From assembly GCA_964402405.1 (NCBI GenBank), contig CAYOCE010000019.1, positions 1 through 21,534 on the forward strand: DNA of 21,534 nt. Direction: 5' to 3'. This document shows positions 14,516 to 21,534 of this stretch, in pieces. The DNA comes from CAYOCE01 sp964402405. GTDB lineage: Bacteria > Pseudomonadota > Alphaproteobacteria > UBA7879. Both the position numbers and the translations under genes were made by a program. Numbering within the stretch: the stretch's first letter is position 1; each line of letters starts with the position of its first letter. Below the pieces are notes generated by a model. The model saw nothing but the letters and a program-made list of their open reading frames with translations. It had not been told where the DNA came from and searched no databases.

Positions 14516-16543
14516 ATGATCGTACCTTTTATAATTTATCCTATGGGGCTTTCCTTGACCACATTTAACCTAACATCTTCCTTCACCCCCCAGGGGGATC
14601 AACCCCAGGCAATCAAAGAATTGCTGGAGGGGATTCGCGTACCTCTTAAAGACCAAGTATTGTTAGGGGTAACAGGATCTGGAAAAACTTTTACCGTGGC
14701 TCATGTCATTCAGGAATTGGGGCGGCCTACCCTAATCCTGGCCCCTAATAAAACCCTGGCGGCACAGCTTTATTCCGAAATGAAAAGCTTCTTTCCAGAG
14801 AACGCTGTTGAGTATTTCGTATCCTACTACGACTATTATCAACCGGAGGCCTATATTCCCCGCCGAGACCTTTACATCGAGAAGGAAGCAACCGTTAACG
14901 AGGAACTAGACCGCATGCGTCACGCCGCCACCCGAGCCCTCCTCGAGCGGAAGGATGTGATTATTGTAGCCAGTGTTTCCTGCATCTACGGCATTGGGGG
15001 GGTTGAAACCTACGCCGAAATGACGATTCCCCTAAAGCCTGGCATGACCCTTAATCGGGATACGCTGTTAAAAGAATTTGTGAAGCTACAATATAAACGC
15101 AACGATTTGGCCATGACGCGAGGAACCTTCCGCGCGCGGGGTGATGTGGTCGAGATTTTCCCCGCGCATTTGGAAGACCGAGCCTGGCGGGTTTATTTTT
15201 TTGGGGATGAGATCGAGGAAATTTGGGAAATTGATCCCTTGTTTGGCAAGAAAATTGTGGCCCTGCCCCAGGTCACTGTGTTTCCCAATAGCCACTATGT
15301 CACGCCGCAACCCACGATTCAACAGGCGCTGAAGTTCATTAAGGAAGACCTGCAAAAACGGATTCTAGAATTTGAGGCAGAGGGGAAATTAATTGAGGCC
15401 CAGCGTATTCGCGAGCGCGTCACCTTCGATATCGAGATGCTAGAAACAACAGGATTTTGTTCAGGGATTGAGAACTATTCCAGGTATCTCACAGGCCGCA
15501 AGCCCGGGGAAGCCCCCCCTACCCTGTTTGAATATCTTCCCAAGGATAGCTTGTTAATTGTGGATGAAAGCCATATCAGCATTCCGCAGCTCCATGGCAT
15601 GTATTTGGGGGATGCGGCCCGCAAGAAAAACCTTTCTGAGTTTGGATTCCGCCTGCCCGCCTGTCAAGACAATCGTCCCTTGAAGTTCGAGGAATGGGAT
15701 CATATGCGACCGCAAACGATCTTTGTTTCAGCCACCCCCAGTCATTGGGAACTGGAGCAAACAAGCGGTGTGTTTGTCGAGCAAGTCATCCGCCCCACGG
15801 GATTACTCGATCCCATTTGTTATATCCGCCCCACAGAAAATCAAGTGGATGATTTGATTGCCGAGTGCAAGATTTGTGTCGCCACAAATAGTCGGGCTCT
15901 GGTCACAACATTGACGAAGAAAATGGCCGAGGCGTTGACCGAATACTTAACCGAGGCAGGCCTGAAGGTTCGGTATATGCATAGCGAAGTTCACACGCTG
16001 GAACGCATTGAGATTATACGAGATCTCCGCCTAGGGATCTTTGATGTCCTGGTGGGCATTAACCTACTGCGGGAGGGATTGGATATTCCCGAATGTACCC
16101 TGGTCGCCATTCTGGATGCGGACAAGGAAGGGTATCTCCGGTCCAAAACCTCCCTAATTCAAACCATGGGACGCGCCGCCCGTAACCTAGATGGCAAGGC
16201 CATTTTGTATGCGGACCGCATGACAAAATCCATGGAGGCCGCCATTGGAGAAACGGAGCGACGACGCCTCAAACAAGAAGCGTATAATCAAGAACACAAC
16301 ATTACACCCGCCTCTATCCAGAAAAACATTCATGACATTTTGCAGAGTGTTTATGAAAAGGACCATGTGACGATTGAGATTGAAACAAAAACTGTTTTAA
16401 AGGGCGAAAAACTACAAAAGCATATAAAAGCATTGGAAAAACAAATGCTCGAAGAAGCCTCTAATTTGAATTTTGAACAAGCTGCTAAACTCCGAGACGA
16501 AATCCGACAATTGGAAGAAGCAGAAGTTTTAAATATAGGTTAG
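14516..16543 (+). CDS. uvrB: Excinuclease ABC subunit B
   Basis: Damage-verification helicase-like subunit of nucleotide excision repair, working with UvrA and UvrC. About 675 residues, as in E. coli (673). Walker A GVTGSGKT (51-58), the damage-probing beta-hairpin YYDYYQPEAY (about 104-113), RRDLYIEKEATVNEE, the DESH box (about 350), RPTGLLDP, LLREGLDIPE, QTMGRAARN, and a C-terminal UVR domain with EKQMLEEASNLNFEQAAKLR (about 642-661) that contacts UvrC. The start is uncertain: ATG 14516 and ATG 14543 (MGLSLTTF) both lack a ribosome binding site, and the second gives a more usual N-terminus. A candidate promoter lies within palindrome 2. An inverted-repeat element begins 8 bases after the stop. 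Confidence 0.97.
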   Translation: MIVPFIIYPMGLSLTTFNLTSSFTPQGDQPQAIKELLEGIRVPLKDQVLLGVTGSGKTFTVAHVIQELGRPTLILAPNKTLAAQLYSEMKSFFPENAVEYFVSYYDYYQPEAYIPRRDLYIEKEATVNEELDRMRHAATRALLERKDVIIVASVSCIYGIGGVETYAEMTIPLKPGMTLNRDTLLKEFVKLQYKRNDLAMTRGTFRARGDVVEIFPAHLEDRAWRVYFFGDEIEEIWEIDPLFGKKIVALPQVTVFPNSHYVTPQPTIQQALKFIKEDLQKRILEFEAEGKLIEAQRIRERVTFDIEMLETTGFCSGIENYSRYLTGRKPGEAPPTLFEYLPKDSLLIVDESHISIPQLHGMYLGDAARKKNLSEFGFRLPACQDNRPLKFEEWDHMRPQTIFVSATPSHWELEQTSGVFVEQVIRPTGLLDPICYIRPTENQVDDLIAECKICVATNSRALVTTLTKKMAEALTEYLTEAGLKVRYMHSEVHTLERIEIIRDLRLGIFDVLVGINLLREGLDIPECTLVAILDADKEGYLRSKTSLIQTMGRAARNLDGKAILYADRMTKSMEAAIGETERRRLKQEAYNQEHNITPASIQKNIHDILQSVYEKDHVTIEIETKTVLKGEKLQKHIKALEKQMLEEASNLNFEQAAKLRDEIRQLEEAEVLNIG

Positions 16544-16548
16544 CGTGA

Positions 16549-16636
16549 GTTTTGGATAGGAAGGCAGAGTTATCAATCCATTCGCTGCTCAGGATGACAG
16601 CATTTTTACCTATCTGTAAGGCTTCCTATCCAAACC
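16549..16636. repeat. Inverted-repeat element after uvrB
   Basis: TTTGGATAGGAAG (16551-16563) and its exact complement (16622-16634) enclose 58 bases. Inside are a small hairpin GCTG...CAGC (16574-16591) and, on the minus strand, TCATCCTGAGCAGCG, a word resembling short dispersed repeats seen in intergenic DNA of many bacteria (from memory, not searched). No transposase is present and no T-run follows, so it looks more like a miniature or REP-type element than an uvrB terminator. No target-site duplication is obvious. Confidence 0.5.
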
Positions 16637-16721
16637 CAAGGTTAATCTAAATCTGACAATATTTAATCAGAAAACTCATTTTGACACATTGGGAATATAT
16701 ATTTTCTTAAGATAAAAGAAA

Positions 16722-16750
16722 TTGACAAAATATTTTATATGTTTTAAACA
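16722..16750 (+). promoter_or_regulatory. Possible promoter of the 16782 secreted protein
   Basis: An exact TTGACA (16722-16727) stands 17 bases before TAAACA (16745-16750), a weak -10. A second exact TTGACA at 16681-16686 has no fitting -10. The AT-rich surroundings make chance matches likely. Confidence 0.3.
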
Positions 16751-16781
16751 AACGTAATAAATCTATGGAGAATAAAATTAA

Positions 16782-17120
16782 ATGAAACTACAAAAGATAA
16801 TTTGTTTAATGGCAATAACTGTATTCTGTCAATTTACGATGATGTATACATCAGAGGCCTCAGATCAACAAATGGGAGATGGACAGCCGGGGTGTCCACA
16901 TACACAAAAATTGCTGGATGAAATGCAGCGGACGTTAGAACTGGCATTACAGCAGAAAGCGAGCTGTGACGCCAAATTGCAAGAGACATTAGAGAGAGCT
17001 ACTTCGCAGATGAAAGTCCTAAATGCCATGGCTGCTTCATGCGAAACAAATGTAGGCAACAGTAGTAGCGCTACTGCTACTACTGATAGAACTACAAGCA
17101 GGCCTTCCAACAAAAAGTAA
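16782..17120 (+). CDS. Small secreted coiled-coil protein of unknown family
   Basis: 112 residues, not recognised. The N-terminus MKLQKIICLMAITVFCQFTMMYTSEAS is a Sec signal peptide in pieces: two lysines, a hydrophobic core (about 6-20) and a likely cleavage after Ser-Glu-Ala (about 24-26). The mature part has a heptad-like helix rich in Leu, Glu and Gln (about 43-85, HTQKLLDEMQRTLELALQQK then LQETLERATSQM), suggesting a coiled coil, with cysteines at GCPHT, ASCDAK and ASCETN. The last 25 residues are a Ser/Thr-rich low-complexity tail ending in lysines. GGAGA eleven bases before the ATG is an acceptable ribosome binding site. It stands alone between uvrB and a phage-like gene. An envelope or exported protein is likely; function unknown. 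Confidence 0.65.
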   Translation: MKLQKIICLMAITVFCQFTMMYTSEASDQQMGDGQPGCPHTQKLLDEMQRTLELALQQKASCDAKLQETLERATSQMKVLNAMAASCETNVGNSSSATATTDRTTSRPSNKK

Positions 17121-17437
17121 GCCCATGAGGGTTGGTTAAATTAACGTGAGTTGGACGAGGATGAGGACTTGCTGAAGCGTTGGTACCTATTGATACCACC
17201 TGGGCAACTTATATATTCTAGATCGACTATTATAATCCAAATAAAGATCAAAAAAATCCATCCAATCAGTGGGGGTTTTTAGGGGGGTGTGTTGCATTGT
17301 ATGTCTCCTTTTTAAAATTCACAGTATGAACGATCTCTTCTTACCTGCAATCCTATGACCTAAAATAGGCCCTATAATTACCTTTTTATATGCGATCTCT
17401 CCAATCGATATAGAGTACTCAACAAAGGAGAAAAATC
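17121..17437. other. Gene-free region upstream of the phage-like gene
   Basis: About 317 bases with no convincing ORF on either strand. It contains an imperfect dyad, TGGTA...TACCA (around 17190-17210), and two G-runs separated by T (GGGGGTTTTTAGGGGGG near 17270-17290). Near the right end TTATAT and TATAGA are 17 bases apart, a weak promoter candidate for the downstream gene. I see no RNA gene or terminator. Confidence 0.4.
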
Positions 17438-17938
17438 ATGTACGATCTAACAATTCAAGAAATAGGATTACCCCCTATCACTCTTAAAAAAGCACATCAA
17501 AAGTTATCGCTGATCTCAAGTGATCAACTATTAAGAACCGTGAATGGGGATTTGGTAACACTGGGAAATTCTTGCAAAAAGTATCGCCTGGAGGCTTGGG
17601 GAGAAACCTTGGATACCCCTGAATTAAGACGTCTTACAAAAGGTCAAGACGTAGAAGTTCATTTACCTCAGCGCGTGTTTCAATCCATTATGGAATCGCG
17701 GGTAACATTAGAACATCGGGCTGTTCCAAGTAGTATTTTGGTGATGGGCCTCAAGAAAGAACCCATACCTTTTGAAGTTATAGATGACCGGACTATAGGG
17801 GTCGAAGATACATTGACGAATGGTGATTTTACAGTCAGCTATCTTCCCATTTTTCAAATGAAGGTATTGGATTTGTCTTATGAAACATCGTCTGAGGGGT
17901 TTGAATTCAAATGGCGACTGGTTTTAGAAGAGATTTAG
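17438..17938 (+). CDS. Hypothetical protein resembling a phage structural (tail-cluster) protein
   Basis: 166 residues, not firmly recognised. The pattern LRTVNGDLVTL followed by a KKYR motif, a central mostly beta region (KGQDVEVHLPQRVF, LEHRAVPSSILVMG), and a C-terminal YLPIFQMKVLDLSYE then FKWRLVLEEI is reminiscent of a small family of phage-encoded proteins of about 160 residues in alphaproteobacterial prophages that end in a W-x-L-x-LEE motif. This is a recollection, not a search. No signal peptide or membrane helix is present. AAAGGAG seven bases before the ATG supports the start. It overlaps the convergent transporter stop by 4 bases and no other phage gene is in the window, so it would be a remnant or domesticated gene. 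Confidence 0.6.
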   Translation: MYDLTIQEIGLPPITLKKAHQKLSLISSDQLLRTVNGDLVTLGNSCKKYRLEAWGETLDTPELRRLTKGQDVEVHLPQRVFQSIMESRVTLEHRAVPSSILVMGLKKEPIPFEVIDDRTIGVEDTLTNGDFTVSYLPIFQMKVLDLSYETSSEGFEFKWRLVLEEI

Positions 17939-18837
17939 GATTTTTTCTTTTTCCACTTGGTTTCGAAGTACGACAAATACAAGGTACTTCCCACGATGAT
18001 GGCAGCGCCTATGAGGGTTTTATAAGTCAGTCCCTCGTTGTAGAGGAAATATCCAAACGCAGAAGCAAAGATGAATTCCACATATCGGAATGGGGCAAGG
18101 GAGGAGGCATCTGTTGCCTTGAAGGCACAGAACAAACAGACCTGAATCAAGTTCGCCCCCATCCCTAATAAAATTAACCAGAACAGTTCAACAAAGTTAG
18201 GGGTTGTCCAAACACTCAGGGCGGGGAAAAAGGCAACGATACTGGTCCCCAAGGCAAAGTAAAATAACAAGGTTGTGGTGCTTTCACTTGTCACCATTTT
18301 TTTGGCTAGCAAGTCAAGGCAAGCAAACAAGAAAGCGGATCCCATGGGAATAAACACCAACCAATTAAAATCTTGGCTGCCGGGATTAATCATCACAACG
18401 ATGCCAATGAATCCAAAAAGGGCCGCCATCCAACGATCTCTGGAAACTTTTTCCCTTAGAAAAAATAGGGCTAAGGGCATAACAAATAAAGGCTGGGTGA
18501 AAGAAAACGTCGTGACCTCGGCAAGGGGGAGTAATAACACACTATATATGTAAAGGGCAATGGCAGTAGCCCCAATCGCTGCTCGCCAAAAATGCATCCC
18601 TGGACGCTGGGTCATAAAAGAAGCTTTTCCCTGATATAACATAAAGGGCAAAACGGTTAACATGCTGAAGAAAAATCGAAAGAATCCAATTTCAAGGCCA
18701 TCTAGCCGAGACCCCACTTGACGGGTAATCACATCATTCATGATGCTAATAAAGGCTGTTAGAATTGCCCAAACAGCACCTCTGGAAAATCCTGGTGCCA
18801 TTAACCACTTAGCCCCAGAACGTATAACTCCTGACAT
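17935..18837 (-). CDS. DMT-superfamily transporter (EamA family)
   Basis: About 300 residues with ten hydrophobic helices arranged as two EamA repeats (roughly 20-150 and 160-293). Features include a first-helix FISIMNDVITRQ, GLEIGFFRFFFSMLTVLPF, a FTQPLFVMPLALFFLREKVSRDRW end of the first repeat shown here in outline, and the matching FRYVEFIFASAFGYFLYNEG in the second. Proteins of this type export metabolites or amino acids, or exchange S-adenosylmethionine in some Rickettsiales; the substrate here cannot be assigned. I chose ATG 18837 because AAGGA sits eight bases before it; ATG 18846 lies three codons upstream with that site directly abutting it. Its stop overlaps the phage-like gene tail to tail. 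Confidence 0.88.
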   Translation of the reverse strand: MSGVIRSGAKWLMAPGFSRGAVWAILTAFISIMNDVITRQVGSRLDGLEIGFFRFFFSMLTVLPFMLYQGKASFMTQRPGMHFWRAAIGATAIALYIYSVLLLPLAEVTTFSFTQPLFVMPLALFFLREKVSRDRWMAALFGFIGIVVMINPGSQDFNWLVFIPMGSAFLFACLDLLAKKMVTSESTTTLLFYFALGTSIVAFFPALSVWTTPNFVELFWLILLGMGANLIQVCLFCAFKATDASSLAPFRYVEFIFASAFGYFLYNEGLTYKTLIGAAIIVGSTLYLSYFETKWKKKKS

Positions 18838-18922
18838 ATCAATCATCCTTATAAAAGTACATTAGGTTCCACTTGTACTCAATTTACAGAAACCTGTCGA
18901 GGATATTTTTTGATAAGACAAA

Positions 18923-19070
18923 AGGCGGGGACCCACAGCACCCTCTGGGTAATATCTCAACGTGCTACCGCACTATGGACCCCCACCTACGTGGGGGTGG
19001 TTCGCGAGAGGGCGAGAGTGGGTGAAAATACGACCCATCCCCCCCTTAACAAACCATCTTCCTTAACAAA
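18923..19070. repeat. REP-like hairpin (inverted copy) with half-copies and a tandem repeat
   Basis: One full copy in reverse orientation lies at 18973-19002: arms ACCCCCAC (18979-18986) and GTGGGGGT (18991-18998), loop CTAC, flanks as in the other copies when read on the minus strand (AACC before, CCATAG after). A right half only (GGCGGGGACCCACAG, about 18924-18938) precedes it. Between 19035 and 19070 two direct units share the tail CCTTAACAAA and begin CCATC, the left flank of the same element. The whole stretch reads like repeated insertion and loss of the hairpin. Confidence 0.55.
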
Positions 19071-19100
19071 CCATCCCCGCGGAGGCGGGGATCCATACAG
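19069..19100. repeat. REP-like hairpin (direct copy)
   Basis: Perfect 8-bp arms ATCCCCGC (19073-19080) and GCGGGGAT (19085-19092) around loop GGAG, flanked by AACC on the left (19069-19072) and CCATAC on the right. It shares flank and geometry with the copies at 7785, 7818 and 18973 while the arm sequence differs. It lies downstream of the 19207-19707 gene on that gene's transcript side. A 12-bp palindrome TGTAACGTTACA follows at 19139-19150. Confidence 0.7.
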
Positions 19101-19206
19101 CGGTAGCTTTTTCAATGGTTTCAAGATAGGTGTTGCCCTGTAACGTTACATCTTTAAAATCTAGAATCTCAAGTTTTTCATGCGTAGGCCCTGTTGATAT
19201 AACAGA

Positions 19207-19707
19207 CTAAACTAGATTGTTAAAGTCAAATTCTAAAGGTTCAGCGTCTCTACCTGCGCTAACAGATACGACCCCATACTTTCTAGAATCTTTGGTTAAA
19301 GTAATATAAAACTCAGGGCTAGCGGTAGGAAGGTCTACTTTAAAAAGCTTTCCATAGGCAAATAAACAAACCTCAGGATAATCATCCCCCTCTACAAAAG
19401 CTATTTGATTTTCAGCAACCTCATAGGTTCTAAACCCATCACAAACAATATGATATTTTTGATCAGGTCGATGATAAAGAATTCCTCCAAATTCATAATC
19501 ATCTTTTCGACTATGAACGGTGGCCCATCCTTTGGTTCCAGCTTCTAACTCCATGGGAACTAGTGCCTCAACTTCTCCCCAATGTGCTGGTATAACTACT
19601 GCTTTTGATTGCAAAAGCTCCGTTAATAATTCCTCATTTTCCATAGCGGACACCCCACAACTAAATCCCCCAACCAATAGCAAAACCAAGTACTTCTTTA
19701 AATTCAT
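19207..19707 (-). CDS. Secreted protein of unknown family
   Basis: About 166 residues, not recognised. From ATG 19707 the N-terminus MNLKKYLVLLLVGGFSCGVSA is a clear Sec signal peptide in two parts: a Lys-Lys start and a hydrophobic run, with cleavage likely after Val-Ser-Ala. The mature protein, about 145 residues, is acidic and looks largely beta (VIPAHWGEVEALVPMEL, KYHIVCDGFRTYEV, KYGVVSVSAGRD). Two cysteines remain after the signal. The frame extends five codons upstream to a TTG, but ATG is preferable; the ribosome binding site (GAAAG) is weak. It follows ftsY by 55 bases on the same strand, without a clear terminator, and might be read through from it. Probably periplasmic or exported; function unknown. 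Confidence 0.65.
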   Translation of the reverse strand: MNLKKYLVLLLVGGFSCGVSAMENEELLTELLQSKAVVIPAHWGEVEALVPMELEAGTKGWATVHSRKDDYEFGGILYHRPDQKYHIVCDGFRTYEVAENQIAFVEGDDYPEVCLFAYGKLFKVDLPTASPEFYITLTKDSRKYGVVSVSAGRDAEPLEFDFNNLV

Positions 19708-19762
19708 TAGATTAGCTTTCAAAAAATTAAATAATTAACTGATTTCTATACACTATTTTCAA

Positions 19763-20704
19763 CTAAAGCAATCTCTCTTTTTCTAATCCCACTAAACTAG
19801 TTGCAAAATCGGCGGCGGAAAAGGGTTTTAGATCATCTACTTGTTCCCCTACCCCCACCCCATGAATAGGCAGTTTGAACTTTTGGCTAAGCCCTACCAC
19901 AACGCCTCCCTTAGCGGATCCATCCAACTTAGTGACAATCAACCCCGTCAAATCAATGGCCTTGGAAAATAGCTGCACTTGACTAAAGGCATTCTGCCCA
20001 ACGGTGGCATCCAGTACCAGAATTTTGGCGTGAGGGGCAGTTGGATCTAACTTTTCCAAAACTCGTTTTATCTTTTCCAGTTCCCCCATCAGATTGCTAT
20101 TATTATGGAGTCTTCCAGCCGTATCAATAATCAATACGTCGTCCCCATTTTCCCGGGCCAATTTCAGGGCATCAAAGGCAAGACCTGCCGAATCAGCGCC
20201 TGTAGCCCTTGCAATCACAGGGATACGCAACCGTTCTCCCCAGACCTTTAGTTGCTCAACCGCCGCAGCCCGGAAGGTATCACAGGCCGCAATGGATACC
20301 TGCAACCCCTGATCCTGAAAGATCTTGGCGAATTTAGCAGTGGTGGTTGTTTTGCCGCTGCCATTCACCCCCACCATCATAATGATATAGGGTTTAACCT
20401 TAGGATCAACCACCAAAGGAATCGCAAAGGGGGTTAATTCATTTTGAATCTCATCTTTTAAAAATGCCAAGATTTCTCCTTGAGATATTTCTTGATCAAA
20501 CCGGGTTTTGCGGAGTTTTTCAACGGTTTGATGGGCCATCTCCAGCCCCATATCTGTTGTGATCAACAGATCCTCCAGCTGCATCAAGGTATCTTGATCC
20601 AGCTTCTTATGGGTAAAGATTTGGGCCACCCCTGCCCCAATTTTTTGGGATGTTTTCTTCAGGCCTGCCGTTAATTTTGATAGCCAACTTTGTTTTTCCG
20701 TCAC
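19763..20704 (-). CDS. ftsY: Signal recognition particle receptor FtsY
   Basis: SRP-family GTPase that docks the ribosome-SRP complex at the inner membrane for co-translational protein insertion. 313 residues, the short form without the long acidic A domain of E. coli. After a helical N domain (about 1-95) come the G motifs: GVNGSGKTT (112-120), DTFRA (142-146), DTAGR (194-198), TKLD (258-261) and GVGVGE (282-287). The start is GTG at 20704, overlapping the mtaB stop by 4 bases, with AGGAGAGA upstream inside mtaB; this coupling and the pairing with mtaB are common in alphaproteobacteria. The partner Ffh and the SRP RNA are not in the window. Confidence 0.97.
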   Translation of the reverse strand: MTEKQSWLSKLTAGLKKTSQKIGAGVAQIFTHKKLDQDTLMQLEDLLITTDMGLEMAHQTVEKLRKTRFDQEISQGEILAFLKDEIQNELTPFAIPLVVDPKVKPYIIMMVGVNGSGKTTTTAKFAKIFQDQGLQVSIAACDTFRAAAVEQLKVWGERLRIPVIARATGADSAGLAFDALKLARENGDDVLIIDTAGRLHNNSNLMGELEKIKRVLEKLDPTAPHAKILVLDATVGQNAFSQVQLFSKAIDLTGLIVTKLDGSAKGGVVVGLSQKFKLPIHGVGVGEQVDDLKPFSAADFATSLVGLEKERLL

Positions 20705-21534
20705 GAAATAATCTCTCCTATTAACTTATGATTTTTGATCCCCTGAAAATGCATCATCAGCATGTCACCAGGAGCTGCCTTATGCCCCTCCATATCAATG
20801 GGGCTAAAGTATTCAGTCCGGGCCACATTACCATGTTCCACCAATACCTGCATGGTTTTTCCAATTAAACTTTCCAAATGATTTTCTAAAACAGCCTCGC
20901 CTTTTTCCCGAAGAATCCGGGCCCGTTCTTTAATAATATCCTTTGGAACCTGGGGCATCTTGGCAGCTGGCGTCCCAGGACGGGGAGAATAGGGAAACAC
21001 ATGGAAATAGGTAATTTCCTTCATCACGTCCAGCGTATTTAAGAACATATCTTCGGTTTCCGTTGGAAAGCCTGCAATCACATCTGCTCCAAAAACCACA
21101 TCGGATCGCAAGCTGCGCGCACGGGCACAAAAGTCTAGAACATCCTGCCGCAAATGCCGGCGCTTCATGCGTTTTAGAATTAAGTCATCCCCTGCCTGTA
21201 GGCTGATGTGCAGATGAGGCATCAAGCGAGGTTCTGATTCCAGCAATCTAAAAACGTCCTCATCAACCTCCACAGGGTCAAGGGATGACAAACGAAGCCT
21301 GGGGAAATCAGGCACCTGGGCCAACAGTCGTCGCATCATTTGTCCCAACGTGGGAGTCCCCGGCAGATCTTGGCCATAGGCGGTGATATCAACCCCCGTC
21401 AGCACAATTTCCTTGTATCCATTTTGAACAAAGGCCCGCACCTGATCCACAATCACGCCAATGGGAACACTGCGGCTGTTCCCCCGACCAAAGGGAATGG
21501 TGCAAAAGGTACACCGATGATCACATCCATTTTG
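20701..21534 (-). CDS. mtaB: tRNA t6A37 methylthiotransferase MtaB (C-terminal part, cut by window edge)
   Basis: Radical SAM enzyme that converts t6A to ms2t6A at position 37 of ANN-decoding tRNAs. 277 residues are visible; the N-terminal domain lies beyond the right edge. The window begins just at the radical SAM cluster motif CDHRCTFC (CxxxCxxC, visible residues 4-11) followed by TIPFGRGNSRSVP, the MtaB-type version. Next come VLTGVDITAYGQDLPG, LRLSSLDPVEV, HISLQAGDD, MKRRHLR and DVIAGFPTET. A C-terminal TRAM domain (about 220-277, ending HKLIGEIIS) binds tRNA. The GTGITAYG-like loop and GRGNSRS favour MtaB over MiaB or RimO. It is coupled to ftsY by a 4-base overlap. Confidence 0.93.
   Translation of the reverse strand, partial: QNGCDHRCTFCTIPFGRGNSRSVPIGVIVDQVRAFVQNGYKEIVLTGVDITAYGQDLPGTPTLGQMMRRLLAQVPDFPRLRLSSLDPVEVDEDVFRLLESEPRLMPHLHISLQAGDDLILKRMKRRHLRQDVLDFCARARSLRSDVVFGADVIAGFPTETEDMFLNTLDVMKEITYFHVFPYSPRPGTPAAKMPQVPKDIIKERARILREKGEAVLENHLESLIGKTMQVLVEHGNVARTEYFSPIDMEGHKAAPGDMLMMHFQGIKNHKLIGEIIS

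Noticed and set aside
19139..19150. 12-bp palindrome TGTAACGTTACA
   Set aside because: Short palindromes of this size occur by chance, and nothing nearby suggests an operator; it is only mentioned with the adjacent repeat.
1..21534. CRISPR array, tRNA, rRNA, SRP RNA, complete IS element or replication origin
   Set aside because: No regularly spaced identical repeats, no tRNA cloverleaf or conserved RNA core noticed, and no transposase or DnaA-box cluster seen by eye; subtle RNA genes could be missed without a covariance search.

Overview
The window looks like a chromosomal stretch of an alphaproteobacterium. The adjacent pair mtaB-ftsY (overlapping by 4 nt), two-subunit glycyl-tRNA synthetase (glyQ/glyS), priA, uvrB, folD and ndk are all ordinary chromosomal genes. 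AT-rich intergenic DNA, frequent GTG/TTG starts, a peptide/proton symporter, K+ transporters and several small secreted proteins of unknown family suggest a host-associated lineage such as Holosporales/Rickettsiales. That placement is inference; no rRNA, tRNA or other decisive marker is present.

Layout. 1-2207 (minus): trkH K+ uptake subunit followed by a POT-family peptide transporter that runs off the left edge. 2208-2778: divergent intergenic region with a duplicated dyad repeat and a 59-codon ORF remnant. 2779-5452 (plus): a KefB-like K+/H+ antiporter and folD. 5471-5887 (minus): ndk. 5888-7019: a long AT-rich accessory stretch with a structured intergenic segment, a small secreted protein under a near-consensus promoter, a perfect 24-bp palindrome and an orphan minus-strand terminator. 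6996-7736 (plus): a GNAT-like acetyltransferase. 7737-7889: two REP-like hairpins and the glyQS promoter. 7890-10839 (plus): glyQ-glyS. 10865-12823 (minus): priA. 12917-14356 (minus): an AAA ATPase fused to a DUF234 nuclease-like domain. 14367-14460: two long palindromes in which the -10 boxes of two face-to-face promoters are embedded. 14516-16543 (plus): uvrB, followed by an inverted-repeat element. 16782-17120 (plus): a second small secreted protein. 17438-17938 (plus): an isolated gene resembling a phage structural protein. 17935-18837 (minus): a DMT/EamA transporter. 18920-19140: a cluster of REP-like hairpins and half-copies. 19207-19707 (minus): a third secreted protein. 19763-21534 (minus): ftsY and the 3' part of mtaB.

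Functionally, trkH and the KefB-like gene are divergent and could be co-ordinated in K+ homeostasis. glyQS is a tight operon with an 8-nt overlap, and mtaB-ftsY a translationally coupled pair. The least ordinary features are the palindrome/promoter array between the DUF234 ATPase and uvrB, and a REP-like hairpin family whose four copies keep the same geometry through compensatory stem changes. No CRISPR array, complete insertion sequence, tRNA or rRNA was seen.
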